DNA from: an uncultured Eubacteriales bacterium
GTDB lineage: Bacteria > Bacillota > Clostridia > Lachnospirales > Anaerotignaceae
Reading direction: 5' to 3'
Length of the DNA stretch: 12,228 bases
Assembly (NCBI GenBank): GCA_900548595.1
Contig: URLB01000059.1
Span: 1 to 12,228 of the forward strand
The notes beneath the pieces were generated by a model. The model was not told the origin of the DNA, searched no databases, and saw only the letters and a program-made list of their open reading frames with translations. This document shows, in pieces, positions 1-5,656 of this stretch; position 1 is the first letter of the stretch; each line of letters opens with the position of its first letter. The position numbers and the translations under genes were made by a program.

Positions 1-25
1 TTGCATTAATCATAAGTACTTTCAT
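1..25 (-). CDS. Partial CDS, N-terminal 8 codons of an unidentified protein
   Basis: Reading leftward on the minus strand, an ATG at 23-25 opens the frame MKVLMINA, which runs off the window. A ribosome site AAGGAG sits 10 bases upstream of the ATG, so the start is convincing although only eight codons are visible. The hydrophobic first strand MKVLMIN- is common at the start of Rossmann or flavodoxin-type folds, for example NADPH-dependent FMN reductases, but also occurs in other families, so no function is assigned. A promoter-like pair lies about 150 bases upstream. Confidence 0.55.
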
Positions 26-179
26 TTAATATCAGCTCCTTATTAATTTTATTCATTAGAAATTCTGAAAGTTTTTCTCTCTTTATATAATCTTTTTATA
101 TTCGGTAATATATATTCTCATCATAAATATAAAATATAAAAAATCAAAACTCATTATAATAAGCTATATTTATCCATAT

Positions 180-208
180 ATTTTAACACTTAACTTTTAT
201 AATCTCAA
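180..208 (-). promoter_or_regulatory. Probable sigma-A promoter for the leftmost gene
   Basis: On the minus strand, TTGAGA (203-208) is followed after exactly 17 bases by TAAAAT (180-185). The three bases before the -10 are TGT, an extended -10 signature. Transcription would start near 173, leaving an untranslated leader of about 150 bases before the ATG at 25. A competing TATAAT at 153-158 lacks a recognisable -35. Confidence 0.5.
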
Positions 209-381
209 CCATATATTAATTTTGTGATTATCGGCTGTCCTTTTATCATATATTCATTTTTATTCTTATATTTGACGATGAATATACCAAAATCTTACAA
301 AACAGCTTAAATCCGGATTTTTAATTGATTTTACAACATTTACATAGGCAATTGCTTTGCAGTAAAAAACATCTGTATGTA

Positions 382-425
382 CTATGCCGATTCTTTTACA
401 TATTTATATTCAAAAAGCGGCATAG
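382..425. repeat. GC-rich hairpin in the AT-rich spacer
   Basis: CTATGCCG (382-389) pairs perfectly with CGGCATAG (418-425). Inside this, CTTTT (393-397) pairs with AAAAG (413-417) after a 3-base bulge, leaving a 15-base loop. No run of Ts follows on either strand, so it is not a standard terminator. It could be the stem of a small RNA or the scar of a mobile sequence. Confidence 0.45.
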
Positions 426-506
426 GCTTAATACTTCTTCCTTTACTTAATTATAGGAAATTCATTATTTACAGTTTACAAATAAATTTGTATAAAATAA
501 AAATTC

Positions 507-538
507 GCCCTGTATTTTCAAAAATACAGGGCTTTTTT
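507..538. terminator. Rho-independent terminator of the dehydratase operon, probably bidirectional
   Basis: A perfect 11-bp stem (507-517 with 522-532, GCCCTGTATTT arm) closes a 4-base loop. On the plus strand six Ts follow. On the minus strand, the direction of the dehydratase operon ending at 582, the stem is followed by GAATTTTTATTTT, also U-rich. It lies about 45 bases beyond the stop codon of the second dehydratase gene. Confidence 0.85.
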
Positions 539-581
539 AGAAGTATTTTGGGGTAGAATTATTTTATTTTAAAACTTTGTT

Positions 582-1706
582 TCAGTCCATAGTTTCAACA
601 AAACTCTGTACTCTTGTTCTAATCTGTTCAAACGATGATGATTCCTGGTCTATCTCTATCATAAGGCTCTTAACTCCCGCTTCCTGGAACTGTCTGTAAT
701 ATACGGGATAGTCCCATTCTTCAGGGTCGCAGAACTTCATCATACATACTATTACAGCGTCGGCGCCCGTCTGCTTTGTCATATCCATAAGCATTTTGCC
801 TCTGATCTTCTTTGTATCTGTTGCAACCGAGCATCCGTACATATTCTGCCATACCTTGGCAAGTCTGTATAAAGGAGCGGCTTCGCCCGAAGGAACATCA
901 ACTCTTATCTGTCTTGATTCCTGAGCGAGATCATCAGCTACAATAGCAAGGTTGTTTTCTTTAAATATATCCAAAACTTCATTTGGCTCTGCAAGTATTC
1001 CTGTAAGAATAACTTTCTTACCTTCCCATGGCTTAATATCAGCCTTTTTGATTTCTTCAATAAGTTCTTTAACTACTATCGTATGCTTAGCTTTATCCAT
1101 AAACATTCTTGATTTGAATACGGCATGTCTTGCAACTGGATCTATTATCTGGGGATAGTCTGCTGCCACTTTAACGAATTCTCTCATTACAGCTCTGTTT
1201 TCGTTATAAATCGTTATGGCATTCTCTATGGCTGCATTTGTAATGGTTTCTCCGACAATCTGTTCGAGTTTATCCTTCACAATTTTATATTCCTCAACAA
1301 GGAACATATTAGCAGATTCAAGACCTCTGTTCTGAGGATGTGTAAATGTAATTACAGGAGATGTTCCTTTCCATTTCTGACTGAGGCATTTTAATGTATC
1401 ACACGGAACAGAGAAAACAACAGCCGCAAGGTCATCGTATGCTCCGCTGCACTGAAGTTCCATAACCTGCTGCATTATTGAACAGGCAAATGCCGGAAGA
1501 TAAGTTCTTGCTTTAGAGATTTTTTTCTGTCCTCCCCATATACCCATAGGCAGATACCCTGTTGCATATACAAGTTCCTCCGGAGCATATAACGGCATTA
1601 TACCGATTGCTCCTTTTCCTGTTTCATTTTTATAATCGTCCATAGCCTTTTTAGGGTTGGAGGCTACATCTTTTAATTGATTTAACAATTCATCTATTCT
1701 GCTCAT
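582..1706 (-). CDS. lcdB: 2-hydroxyacyl-CoA dehydratase beta subunit, lactoyl-CoA dehydratase type
   Basis: This 374-residue protein is the smaller subunit of a heterodimeric (R)-2-hydroxyacyl-CoA dehydratase (HgdB/FldC/HadC family). In that family the two subunits, each with an Fe-S cluster, form a soluble cytoplasmic enzyme that eliminates water by a ketyl-radical mechanism after one-electron activation by an ATP-dependent activase. Length is typical. Candidate cluster ligands are C75 (PAFACSIMQQ), C102 or C107 (SVPCDTLKC) and C326 or C321 (VCMMKFCDPEEWDYP). The sequence closely resembles my recollection of lactoyl-CoA dehydratase from Anaerotignum propionicum, hence the symbol; phenyllactyl- or 2-hydroxyisocaproyl-CoA as substrate is not excluded. 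Its AAGGAGG site (1713-1720) overlaps the stop codon of the upstream subunit gene 12 bases away, so the pair is co-transcribed and probably translationally coupled. The activase gene is not here. Confidence 0.9.
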   Translation of the reverse strand: MSRIDELLNQLKDVASNPKKAMDDYKNETGKGAIGIMPLYAPEELVYATGYLPMGIWGGQKKISKARTYLPAFACSIMQQVMELQCSGAYDDLAAVVFSVPCDTLKCLSQKWKGTSPVITFTHPQNRGLESANMFLVEEYKIVKDKLEQIVGETITNAAIENAITIYNENRAVMREFVKVAADYPQIIDPVARHAVFKSRMFMDKAKHTIVVKELIEEIKKADIKPWEGKKVILTGILAEPNEVLDIFKENNLAIVADDLAQESRQIRVDVPSGEAAPLYRLAKVWQNMYGCSVATDTKKIRGKMLMDMTKQTGADAVIVCMMKFCDPEEWDYPVYYRQFQEAGVKSLMIEIDQESSSFEQIRTRVQSFVETMD

Positions 1707-1718
1707 TTTCTTTCCTCC

Positions 1719-2990
1719 TTATTCTGCCTGTGCGTCTTTCTGCTGTTCCATCATCTCTACAAGCGCCTGAACTCTTGTGTCAAACTGAGCCGGCGAGAAG
1801 CTTCTCGGATCTGTTTGGTCTCCGTCAAAGCTTACATACGGTGTTCCTGTTTTCTCTTTGACTATTTCAGCTGTTTCAACATTAAGGAAACTCATAAGCT
1901 TACAGCTTCTGTTAAGATGATATACAACACCGTCGCATTGTCCGTTATTTACAATATCAAGGAGGACCGCAACTTTATTTTCAAGACATGTATTTATGTA
2001 TATTCTTGTATATGCTTCTGCCATAGAATGAAGTGATTCATCATTGGCATCATAGTGTAAATCCCAAAGTCCCGGGTAAGCAGAACCTGTCATAATCGAG
2101 TTAAGATTTTTAAGAGACTTGAAAGTATGTCCCAGATGAGGCCAAACGGCAATTCCTTCCCATGTTATACGTGTGCTTTCATTTCCCTTGAACGCATATA
2201 TACCTTTTTTATAGTTTTCTTCAAGTTCATCTGCAAATGCTTTAAATGTAATCTCAGCATAATCACGGCTTCTTGCGCAAACAATAAGAGCCATATAGTT
2301 GAATAAGTCAAACCCATTAAGAGGAGAAGGTTTGTAGTGAGACATTGCGGCTATTCTGTTCCACTGATATACACTTCTCTGCGTCTGCTGTCTTACTTCA
2401 CGGAATTTATCATAGTCAAACGGTCTTCCGCAGATTACTTCAAGCTGAGAAATAGCGTTTCTAAACTGGTCTGCAATATAAGACTTTGCATATTCAGGTA
2501 TAGGCATTGTATGGTTAAACGGAACGTCTATAACAATACAAGGTATATCAAGTTCAACTGCAAGATTTTCATACCACTTAAGAAGTGTGTTGCATATATT
2601 GTTGCATGTAATAACAAGATCAGGGAGAGGAACTCTGGCTGCCGGAGAATTTTTAAGAGCTTCTGGAGTAACTCCTGTTTTAGCTTCTTCTTTGAGCAGT
2701 TCCATATATCCGATATTAACTCTTCCGTATGAACAGCAGTCAATTGAGTACCCTTTGCTGTCTGCTACGTCTATCATGTCAAGCGCACCTTTTCTTGCTC
2801 CGATACCTGCCGCATGTGTTTCGGGATATACCATAGCTATATCCATAGCGACGCACATTTCCGGAGGAGCTACCGATGCCGACCAACATACAAGTCTGCC
2901 CTCTGCCTTTGCCTGTCTGGCTTCCTCATCGAGTTTAGCCTGATAGTAGGCCAATAATTCTTTAGCTTTTTTGCCTTTAGTTTCAAACAT
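1719..2990 (-). CDS. lcdA: 2-hydroxyacyl-CoA dehydratase alpha subunit, lactoyl-CoA dehydratase type
   Basis: This 423-residue protein is the larger subunit of the same dehydratase. In this family the alpha subunit binds a [4Fe-4S] cluster through three cysteines and the substrate at the free iron site. The visible candidates are C85/C86 (DCCSYGR), C129 or C133 (ITCNNICNTLLKW) and C363 (NRSCKLMSFLNVE). Other family landmarks are VCWSASVAPPE near residue 34 and GDQTDPRSFSPAQFDTR near 390. In the acrylate pathway the complex turns (R)-lactoyl-CoA into acryloyl-CoA. The assignment to lactoyl-CoA rests on remembered similarity to the A. propionicum enzyme, not on an alignment; naming of alpha and beta as lcdA and lcdB follows that recollection. 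The start ATG has a modest purine-rich site (AAGGAAAAGAG). It is first in a two-gene operon; the upstream spacer has putative operators. Confidence 0.9.
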   Translation of the reverse strand: MFETKGKKAKELLAYYQAKLDEEARQAKAEGRLVCWSASVAPPEMCVAMDIAMVYPETHAAGIGARKGALDMIDVADSKGYSIDCCSYGRVNIGYMELLKEEAKTGVTPEALKNSPAARVPLPDLVITCNNICNTLLKWYENLAVELDIPCIVIDVPFNHTMPIPEYAKSYIADQFRNAISQLEVICGRPFDYDKFREVRQQTQRSVYQWNRIAAMSHYKPSPLNGFDLFNYMALIVCARSRDYAEITFKAFADELEENYKKGIYAFKGNESTRITWEGIAVWPHLGHTFKSLKNLNSIMTGSAYPGLWDLHYDANDESLHSMAEAYTRIYINTCLENKVAVLLDIVNNGQCDGVVYHLNRSCKLMSFLNVETAEIVKEKTGTPYVSFDGDQTDPRSFSPAQFDTRVQALVEMMEQQKDAQAE

Positions 2991-3123
2991 CTCTCTTTTC
3001 CTTCTTTCTTGTTTAAATTCGTTTCCGATTCTGTTGAAAAATTCATATCACATTCAGCAGAATATCATTAAAATTTTTAAAAGTATAGAGACATTAGTAG
3101 GTTAGAAATTTCTATCAAATTTG

Positions 3124-3172
3124 TTCAATTGAAATTTTATTTTTTTCAAAAATTCAATTGAAATGAATTGAA
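3124..3172. promoter_or_regulatory. Tandem palindromes, putative operator sites
   Basis: The perfect 10-base palindrome TTCAATTGAA occurs at 3124-3133 and again at 3153-3162, with centres 29 bases apart, and a half-copy AATTGAA follows at 3166-3172. They lie in the divergent spacer between the dehydratase operon and the UPF0126 gene. If the minus-strand TATACT at 3082-3087, which lacks a good -35, is the dehydratase -10, the sites fall roughly 50 and 80 bases upstream of the start point, as expected for an activator. AT-richness makes short palindromes more likely by chance, so this is a moderate call; the regulator is unknown. Confidence 0.45.
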
Positions 3173-3208
3173 AAACACATTTTACAAATATAACTGCTTC
3201 ACATTTTA

Positions 3209-3237
3209 TTGCAAAAAAACATTTTATAAACTATGAT
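3209..3237 (+). promoter_or_regulatory. Sigma-A promoter for the UPF0126 gene
   Basis: TTGCAA (3209-3214) and TATGAT (3232-3237) are separated by 17 bases. Transcription would begin near 3244, about 30 bases before the ATG, with AAGGAGG in between. Confidence 0.65.
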
Positions 3238-3273
3238 AATCATGTGATTTCCGTTTTATAAGGAGGATAATTT

Positions 3274-3915
3274 ATGGAAGGCGCAATAATTTTGTTCCTG
3301 GAAATACTTGGTATAGTTGCATTTGCCGTTTCGGGAGCAGTTACGGCAATAGAAAAGGGACTGGATGTCTTCGGTGTTGTTTTTATCGGCGTTATAACGG
3401 CGCTCGGCGGCGGTGTTATAAGGGATATAATTCTCGGTATTTTTCCTCCGATAATGTTTACCTATAAAATCTATGCTGTTACATCCATAATAGCTTCTCT
3501 TATTGTATTTCTTACAGCCTATGCCGATAAAAACAGATTTTATAATAATATTGACAAAATAGATGCGATTGTAAACGTATTTGACGCCGTCGGAATAGGA
3601 CTTTTTGCGGTATCAAGTGTGCAAAGGTGTATACAGTACGGCTACGGCGATAATGCTTTTCTTTGCATTATGATGTCTATGACAACATGTATCGGCGGAA
3701 GTATAATGAGAGACTTGCTCTGCCAGAAACTGCCCGCAGTTTTAAGAAAAAGGATATATGCTCTCGCCACAATAGCCGGAGGAGCACTCTATTACTATAT
3801 GTTTAAATTCGGCATCGGAAGAGAAATATCAATGGTTGCGGGAGTAGGCATTACTATTGCCATACGGCTTTTAGCAACAAAATATAAATGGAACATGCCA
3901 AGGATAGAGAAATAA
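3274..3915 (+). CDS. UPF0126/TRIC-type membrane protein (YadS/YicG family)
   Basis: This 213-residue polytopic inner-membrane protein has the two-fold internal repeat of the UPF0126 (TRIC-like) family. Each half begins with a Gly/Ala-rich helix and contains the signature GG(G/S)xxRD: residues 45-51 (GGGVIRD) and 141-147 (GGSIMRD). Halves start with AVSGAVTAIEKG near 18 and DAVGIGLFAVSS near 104. Hydrophobic segments account for about seven membrane spans. Bacterial members have been described as cation channels, and E. coli YicG as a glycine transporter; substrate here cannot be read from sequence. The start is set by AAGGAGG eight bases upstream. It is divergent from the dehydratase operon and ends in its own terminator, so it is a single-gene unit. 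Confidence 0.9.
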   Translation: MEGAIILFLEILGIVAFAVSGAVTAIEKGLDVFGVVFIGVITALGGGVIRDIILGIFPPIMFTYKIYAVTSIIASLIVFLTAYADKNRFYNNIDKIDAIVNVFDAVGIGLFAVSSVQRCIQYGYGDNAFLCIMMSMTTCIGGSIMRDLLCQKLPAVLRKRIYALATIAGGALYYYMFKFGIGREISMVAGVGITIAIRLLATKYKWNMPRIEK

Positions 3916-3919
3916 AAAA

Positions 3920-3962
3920 GAGGCATATCAATTTTACAATAATATGTAAAAGCCTCGTTTTA
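3920..3962 (+). terminator. Terminator-like hairpin after the UPF0126 gene
   Basis: GAGGC (3920-3924) pairs with GCCTC (3952-3956), and after a 7-base left-side bulge TTTTACA pairs with TGTAAAA. GTTTTAT follows. It starts five bases after the stop codon. The bulge and short T-run make it weaker than the other terminators here. Confidence 0.6.
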
Positions 3963-3978
3963 TAAGTTGTTATCAATA

Positions 3979-3987
3979 TGTTATACT
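3979..3987 (+). promoter_or_regulatory. Extended -10 promoter for the secreted CuAO_N-type protein
   Basis: TGT directly precedes TATACT (3982-3987), giving the TGn extended -10 form. The region 17 bases upstream (TTTATA) is a poor -35, as often seen with extended -10 promoters. The start point would be near 3994, shortly before the AAGGAGG at 4009-4015. Confidence 0.5.
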
Positions 3988-4023
3988 TTATGAGAAAATA
4001 TGAATTTTAAGGAGGACTTTTTT

Positions 4024-5175
4024 ATGAAGAAAATATCTGCCGCAGCAATGTCATGCATATTGGCTGCTTCTATGTCGGTTTCGGCTTTAGCTGCCGAGGA
4101 AAACGGTGCTGAAAAAGCTGTTGTATCAACAAAAAAAACCACTGAGGAAACTCAGGTTAAAACAGATGACTCCATTAAAGTTGTTGTCGACGGAAAAGAG
4201 ATTATTTTTACAGATCAAGCTCCCATAATCAAAAATGACAGAACCATGATTCCTTTAAGAGGCGTATTGGAAACAATGGGAATTGATATTGTATGGAACG
4301 CCGAGGAACAAAGCATTACAGCTAAAAGAGGAGACAGCTACACTTTATTTAAAATAGGCGAAACAACTCTTAAAACAGCTGAAGGTGAAATAAACCTTGA
4401 TGTTGCTCCCGAAATAATAAACGACCGTACTATGATTCCTCTTCGAGCTGTTACAGAGTCGTTTGGCGCTGAAGTTACATGGGACGCCGATACAAAGACG
4501 GTTACTATAACCGACGAAATAGCAAATACCATGGTTGAAGCTGCAAAATTAACAAACGAAGTAAAAGCAGCTGACGGAACTGTTCTTTATACTATTGATG
4601 TTAAATATCCCGTACTTAACGACAAATGTGAAGCAGCAGGAAAAAAAGCTGTCAACGAAGCCATTAAAAAATCAATAGAAGAATCAGTTGCCGCAGGTTC
4701 GGAAGAAATAAAAAAGGCTGCTGAAGAACTCTATAACTCATCTAAAGAGACGGAAGAAAAATTTATGCCTTTATCAGTCATGGGGGATTACAAAGTTACT
4801 CTTGAAAACAGTGGTACTCTTTCATTCTATGTTGATTTAAGCTATAACTTCAACGGCGCTCATCCTATGACATACCGTAACGGATATACATACGACCTTG
4901 AAAGCGGAAAAGAACTTACGCTTTCCGATGTAACAGGCGTCAGCGAAAATAAAGCTATGGAAATTATCAAAAACGCATATACGGAAGCAATAAAAGCTGA
5001 TACTGAAAATAAAACGTTCTTTACAAACGTTCTTAAAAATCTTGACGAAACACTCAAAACAGTTGATTTTTATCTGGAAGACAAAAATATAGTTTTCTTT
5101 ACCGAACTGTACTCCGTTGCTCCATATGCTGCCGGATTTGTAAACGTGCCTGTTTCTCTTGAAAAATTTGCGTAA
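4024..5175 (+). CDS. Secreted protein with two CuAO-N-like repeats and a DUF4163/DUF3298-like C-terminus
   Basis: The start is placed at 4024, not at the in-frame ATG at 4000: the ribosome site AAGGAGG (4009-4015) lies downstream of 4000 and nine bases before 4024, and only 4024 begins a proper signal peptide. The 383-residue product starts MKKISAAAMSC with a hydrophobic core and an ALA-A cleavage site near 23. Residues about 51-106 and 108-160 are two copies of the copper amine oxidase N-terminal-like repeat, each with NDRTMIPLR followed by a (I/V)xW strand (IVWNAEE, VTWDADT). From about 169 to the end the pattern (YTIDVKYP, SYNFNGAHP, GKELTLSDV) matches DUF4163/DUF3298, found in PdaC and RsiV. 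In those families the repeats are thought to bind the envelope. No enzymatic domain is present, so a cell-wall-associated role is inferred. It is flanked by its own promoter and terminator. Confidence 0.85.
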   Translation: MKKISAAAMSCILAASMSVSALAAEENGAEKAVVSTKKTTEETQVKTDDSIKVVVDGKEIIFTDQAPIIKNDRTMIPLRGVLETMGIDIVWNAEEQSITAKRGDSYTLFKIGETTLKTAEGEINLDVAPEIINDRTMIPLRAVTESFGAEVTWDADTKTVTITDEIANTMVEAAKLTNEVKAADGTVLYTIDVKYPVLNDKCEAAGKKAVNEAIKKSIEESVAAGSEEIKKAAEELYNSSKETEEKFMPLSVMGDYKVTLENSGTLSFYVDLSYNFNGAHPMTYRNGYTYDLESGKELTLSDVTGVSENKAMEIIKNAYTEAIKADTENKTFFTNVLKNLDETLKTVDFYLEDKNIVFFTELYSVAPYAAGFVNVPVSLEKFA

Positions 5176-5183
5176 TTGTATTT

Positions 5184-5216
5184 TAAGCCCATGGTTTTAC
5201 CATGGGCTTATTTATT
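5184..5216 (+). terminator. Rho-independent terminator after the secreted protein gene
   Basis: A perfect 12-bp arm TAAGCCCATGGT (5184-5195) pairs with 5199-5210 across a TTT apex, so in practice 11 bp with a 5-base loop, followed by TTTATTGT. It begins eight bases after the stop codon. Confidence 0.9.
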
Positions 5217-5281
5217 GTATATCAAAAACCCCCAGATTGTATTGGGGTCAGGGAAAGCTTTAGCGGAGAGATAATGAAAAA

Positions 5282-5338
5282 CCTCCATACTATAATAGAA
5301 TTGCGGCTACCAACTGCAAAAGGAATAGCATGGAGGAG
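5282..5338 (+). promoter_or_regulatory. Ribosome-site-burying hairpin of the plus-strand tnpA remnant
   Basis: CCTCCAT (5282-5288) pairs with ATGGAGG (5330-5336), CTAT (5290-5293) with ATAG (5325-5328), and TTGC (5301-5304) with GCAA (5316-5319). The right arm contains the GGAGGAG ribosome site, six bases before the GTG at 5345. Masking of the tnpA ribosome site by a leader stem is an established feature of IS200. Confidence 0.6.
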
Positions 5339-5344
5339 TGTTAA

Positions 5345-5494
5345 GTGAACAAACAATATTCAGATGACTTACATAGTTTATCACATACAAAGTGGAGTTG
5401 CAAATACAATATGATATTCGTAGCGATAGCTGGATTGTGCTATGTGTTTTATTTCATTTCTCATTGTCTAAAACCTCCTGTTACATCTAAGTGA
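5345..5494 (+). pseudogene. tnpA: IS200-family transposase TnpA, truncated 5' remnant (plus strand)
   Basis: A GTG start with a strong GGAGGAG site opens a 49-codon frame, too short for a TnpA of about 150 residues. Residues 12-21 read LSHTKWSCKY, the conserved N-terminus of IS200 TnpA, which should continue HIVF-PKYRR. The similarity stops around residue 22-26 and the rest of the frame runs antisense over the start of a second remnant. The HUH metal-binding motif and the catalytic tyrosine are absent. A 49-residue peptide could still be made, but no function is suggested. Confidence 0.75.
5381..5464 (-). pseudogene. tnpA: IS200-family transposase TnpA, truncated 5' remnant (minus strand)
   Basis: On the minus strand an ATG at 5462-5464, nine bases after AGGAGG (5474-5479), opens a 27-codon frame. 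Residues 11-22 read SSYRYEYHIVFA, matching the (C/E)YHIVFAPKYRR stretch near the start of IS200-type TnpA. It then reads TPLCM and stops, because the frame crosses into the antisense of the plus-strand remnant. The two remnants overlap over TGCAAATAC, which encodes CKY on one strand and VFA on the other. Everything beyond the N-terminal strand of the transposase is missing. Confidence 0.65.
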
Positions 5495-5535
5495 TGCGGT
5501 CGCCAAACCAACATCATTGTAACACGGAGGTTTTA
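5469..5535 (-). promoter_or_regulatory. Ribosome-site-burying hairpin of the minus-strand tnpA remnant
   Basis: TAAAACCTCC (5469-5478) pairs with GGAGGTTTTA (5526-5535), GTTACA (5480-5485) with TGTAAC (5518-5523), and GTGATG (5491-5496) with CATCAT (5512-5517, one G-U pair). The stem of about 22 pairs includes the AGGAGG that serves the minus-strand ATG at 5464. On the plus strand it is followed by TTTTATTTTC, so it could also act as a terminator. Confidence 0.6.
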
Positions 5536-5604
5536 TTTTCCTATACTAAAGTTTCTTTATCTTACCCCTGGTAGAACCAGTGGTTTTATTGCCGCTAAAG
5601 CTCC

Positions 5605-5642
5605 AAAAAGAGCGGATAATTCGTGTGTCTCCGCTCTTTTTT
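5605..5642. terminator. Bidirectional terminator between the IS200 remnant and the acetyltransferase gene
   Basis: AAAAAGAGCGGA (5605-5616) pairs perfectly with 5630-5641 around a 13-base loop. The T-rich arm gives a U-tail in both directions. It is 15 bases beyond the stop of the minus-strand acetyltransferase, whose transcript it most likely ends. Confidence 0.85.
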
Positions 5643-5656
5643 GTCTGTTTTAATTT

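Larger units (their letters stand above)
26..506. other. Long AT-rich intergenic spacer, no gene seen
   Basis: About 480 bases with frequent stops in all frames and no ribosome site followed by an open frame. It contains the promoter of the leftmost minus-strand gene (180-208), a perfect 12-base palindrome AAATCCGGATTT at 309-320, and the hairpin at 382-425. I recognise no riboswitch or structured RNA family, but the roughly 150-base leader of the left gene is long enough to hold a regulatory element. Confidence 0.6.
5256..5602. repeat. 11-bp inverted repeat bounding the IS200 remnant
   Basis: AGCTTTAGCGG at 5256-5266 is the exact reverse complement of CCGCTAAAGCT at 5592-5602. The repeat encloses both tnpA remnants. 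IS200/IS605 elements normally lack terminal inverted repeats and end in subterminal hairpins, so the symmetry fits a fusion of two similar ends rather than a normal copy. Confidence 0.55.
5254..5604. mobile_element. Double remnant of IS200-type insertion sequences, 5' ends facing each other
   Basis: The segment holds the 5' end of one IS200-like tnpA on the plus strand and of a second on the minus strand, converging in the middle. Each is preceded by a long hairpin that includes its GGAGG ribosome site, as known for IS200, where such a stem limits transposase translation. Both stems begin with AAAACCTCC. The outer boundaries are marked by an 11-base inverted repeat AGCTTTAGCGG (5256-5266) and its complement (5592-5602). 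Further small hairpins lie at 5228-5248 and 5568-5580. All catalytic parts (the HUH motif and the tyrosine) are missing, so it cannot move by itself; a MITE- or PATE-like element moved by a full-length relative is possible. It sits between two convergent terminators, a harmless site. Exact ends are uncertain. Confidence 0.65.

Noticed and set aside
468..496. Plus-strand promoter-like pair TTTACA-17-TATAAA
   Set aside because: The transcript would start near 503 and immediately enter the terminator hairpin at 507-538, with no plus-strand gene after it. The match is probably due to AT-richness.
4000..4023. Upstream ATG giving a longer secreted protein
   Set aside because: The ribosome site lies downstream of this ATG, and the extra eight residues (MNFKEDFF) would spoil the signal peptide.
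5221..5656. CRISPR array or tRNA genes in the repeat-rich spacer
   Set aside because: The repeats are inverted pairs, not regularly spaced direct repeats, and no cloverleaf or TTCRA loop sequence is present.
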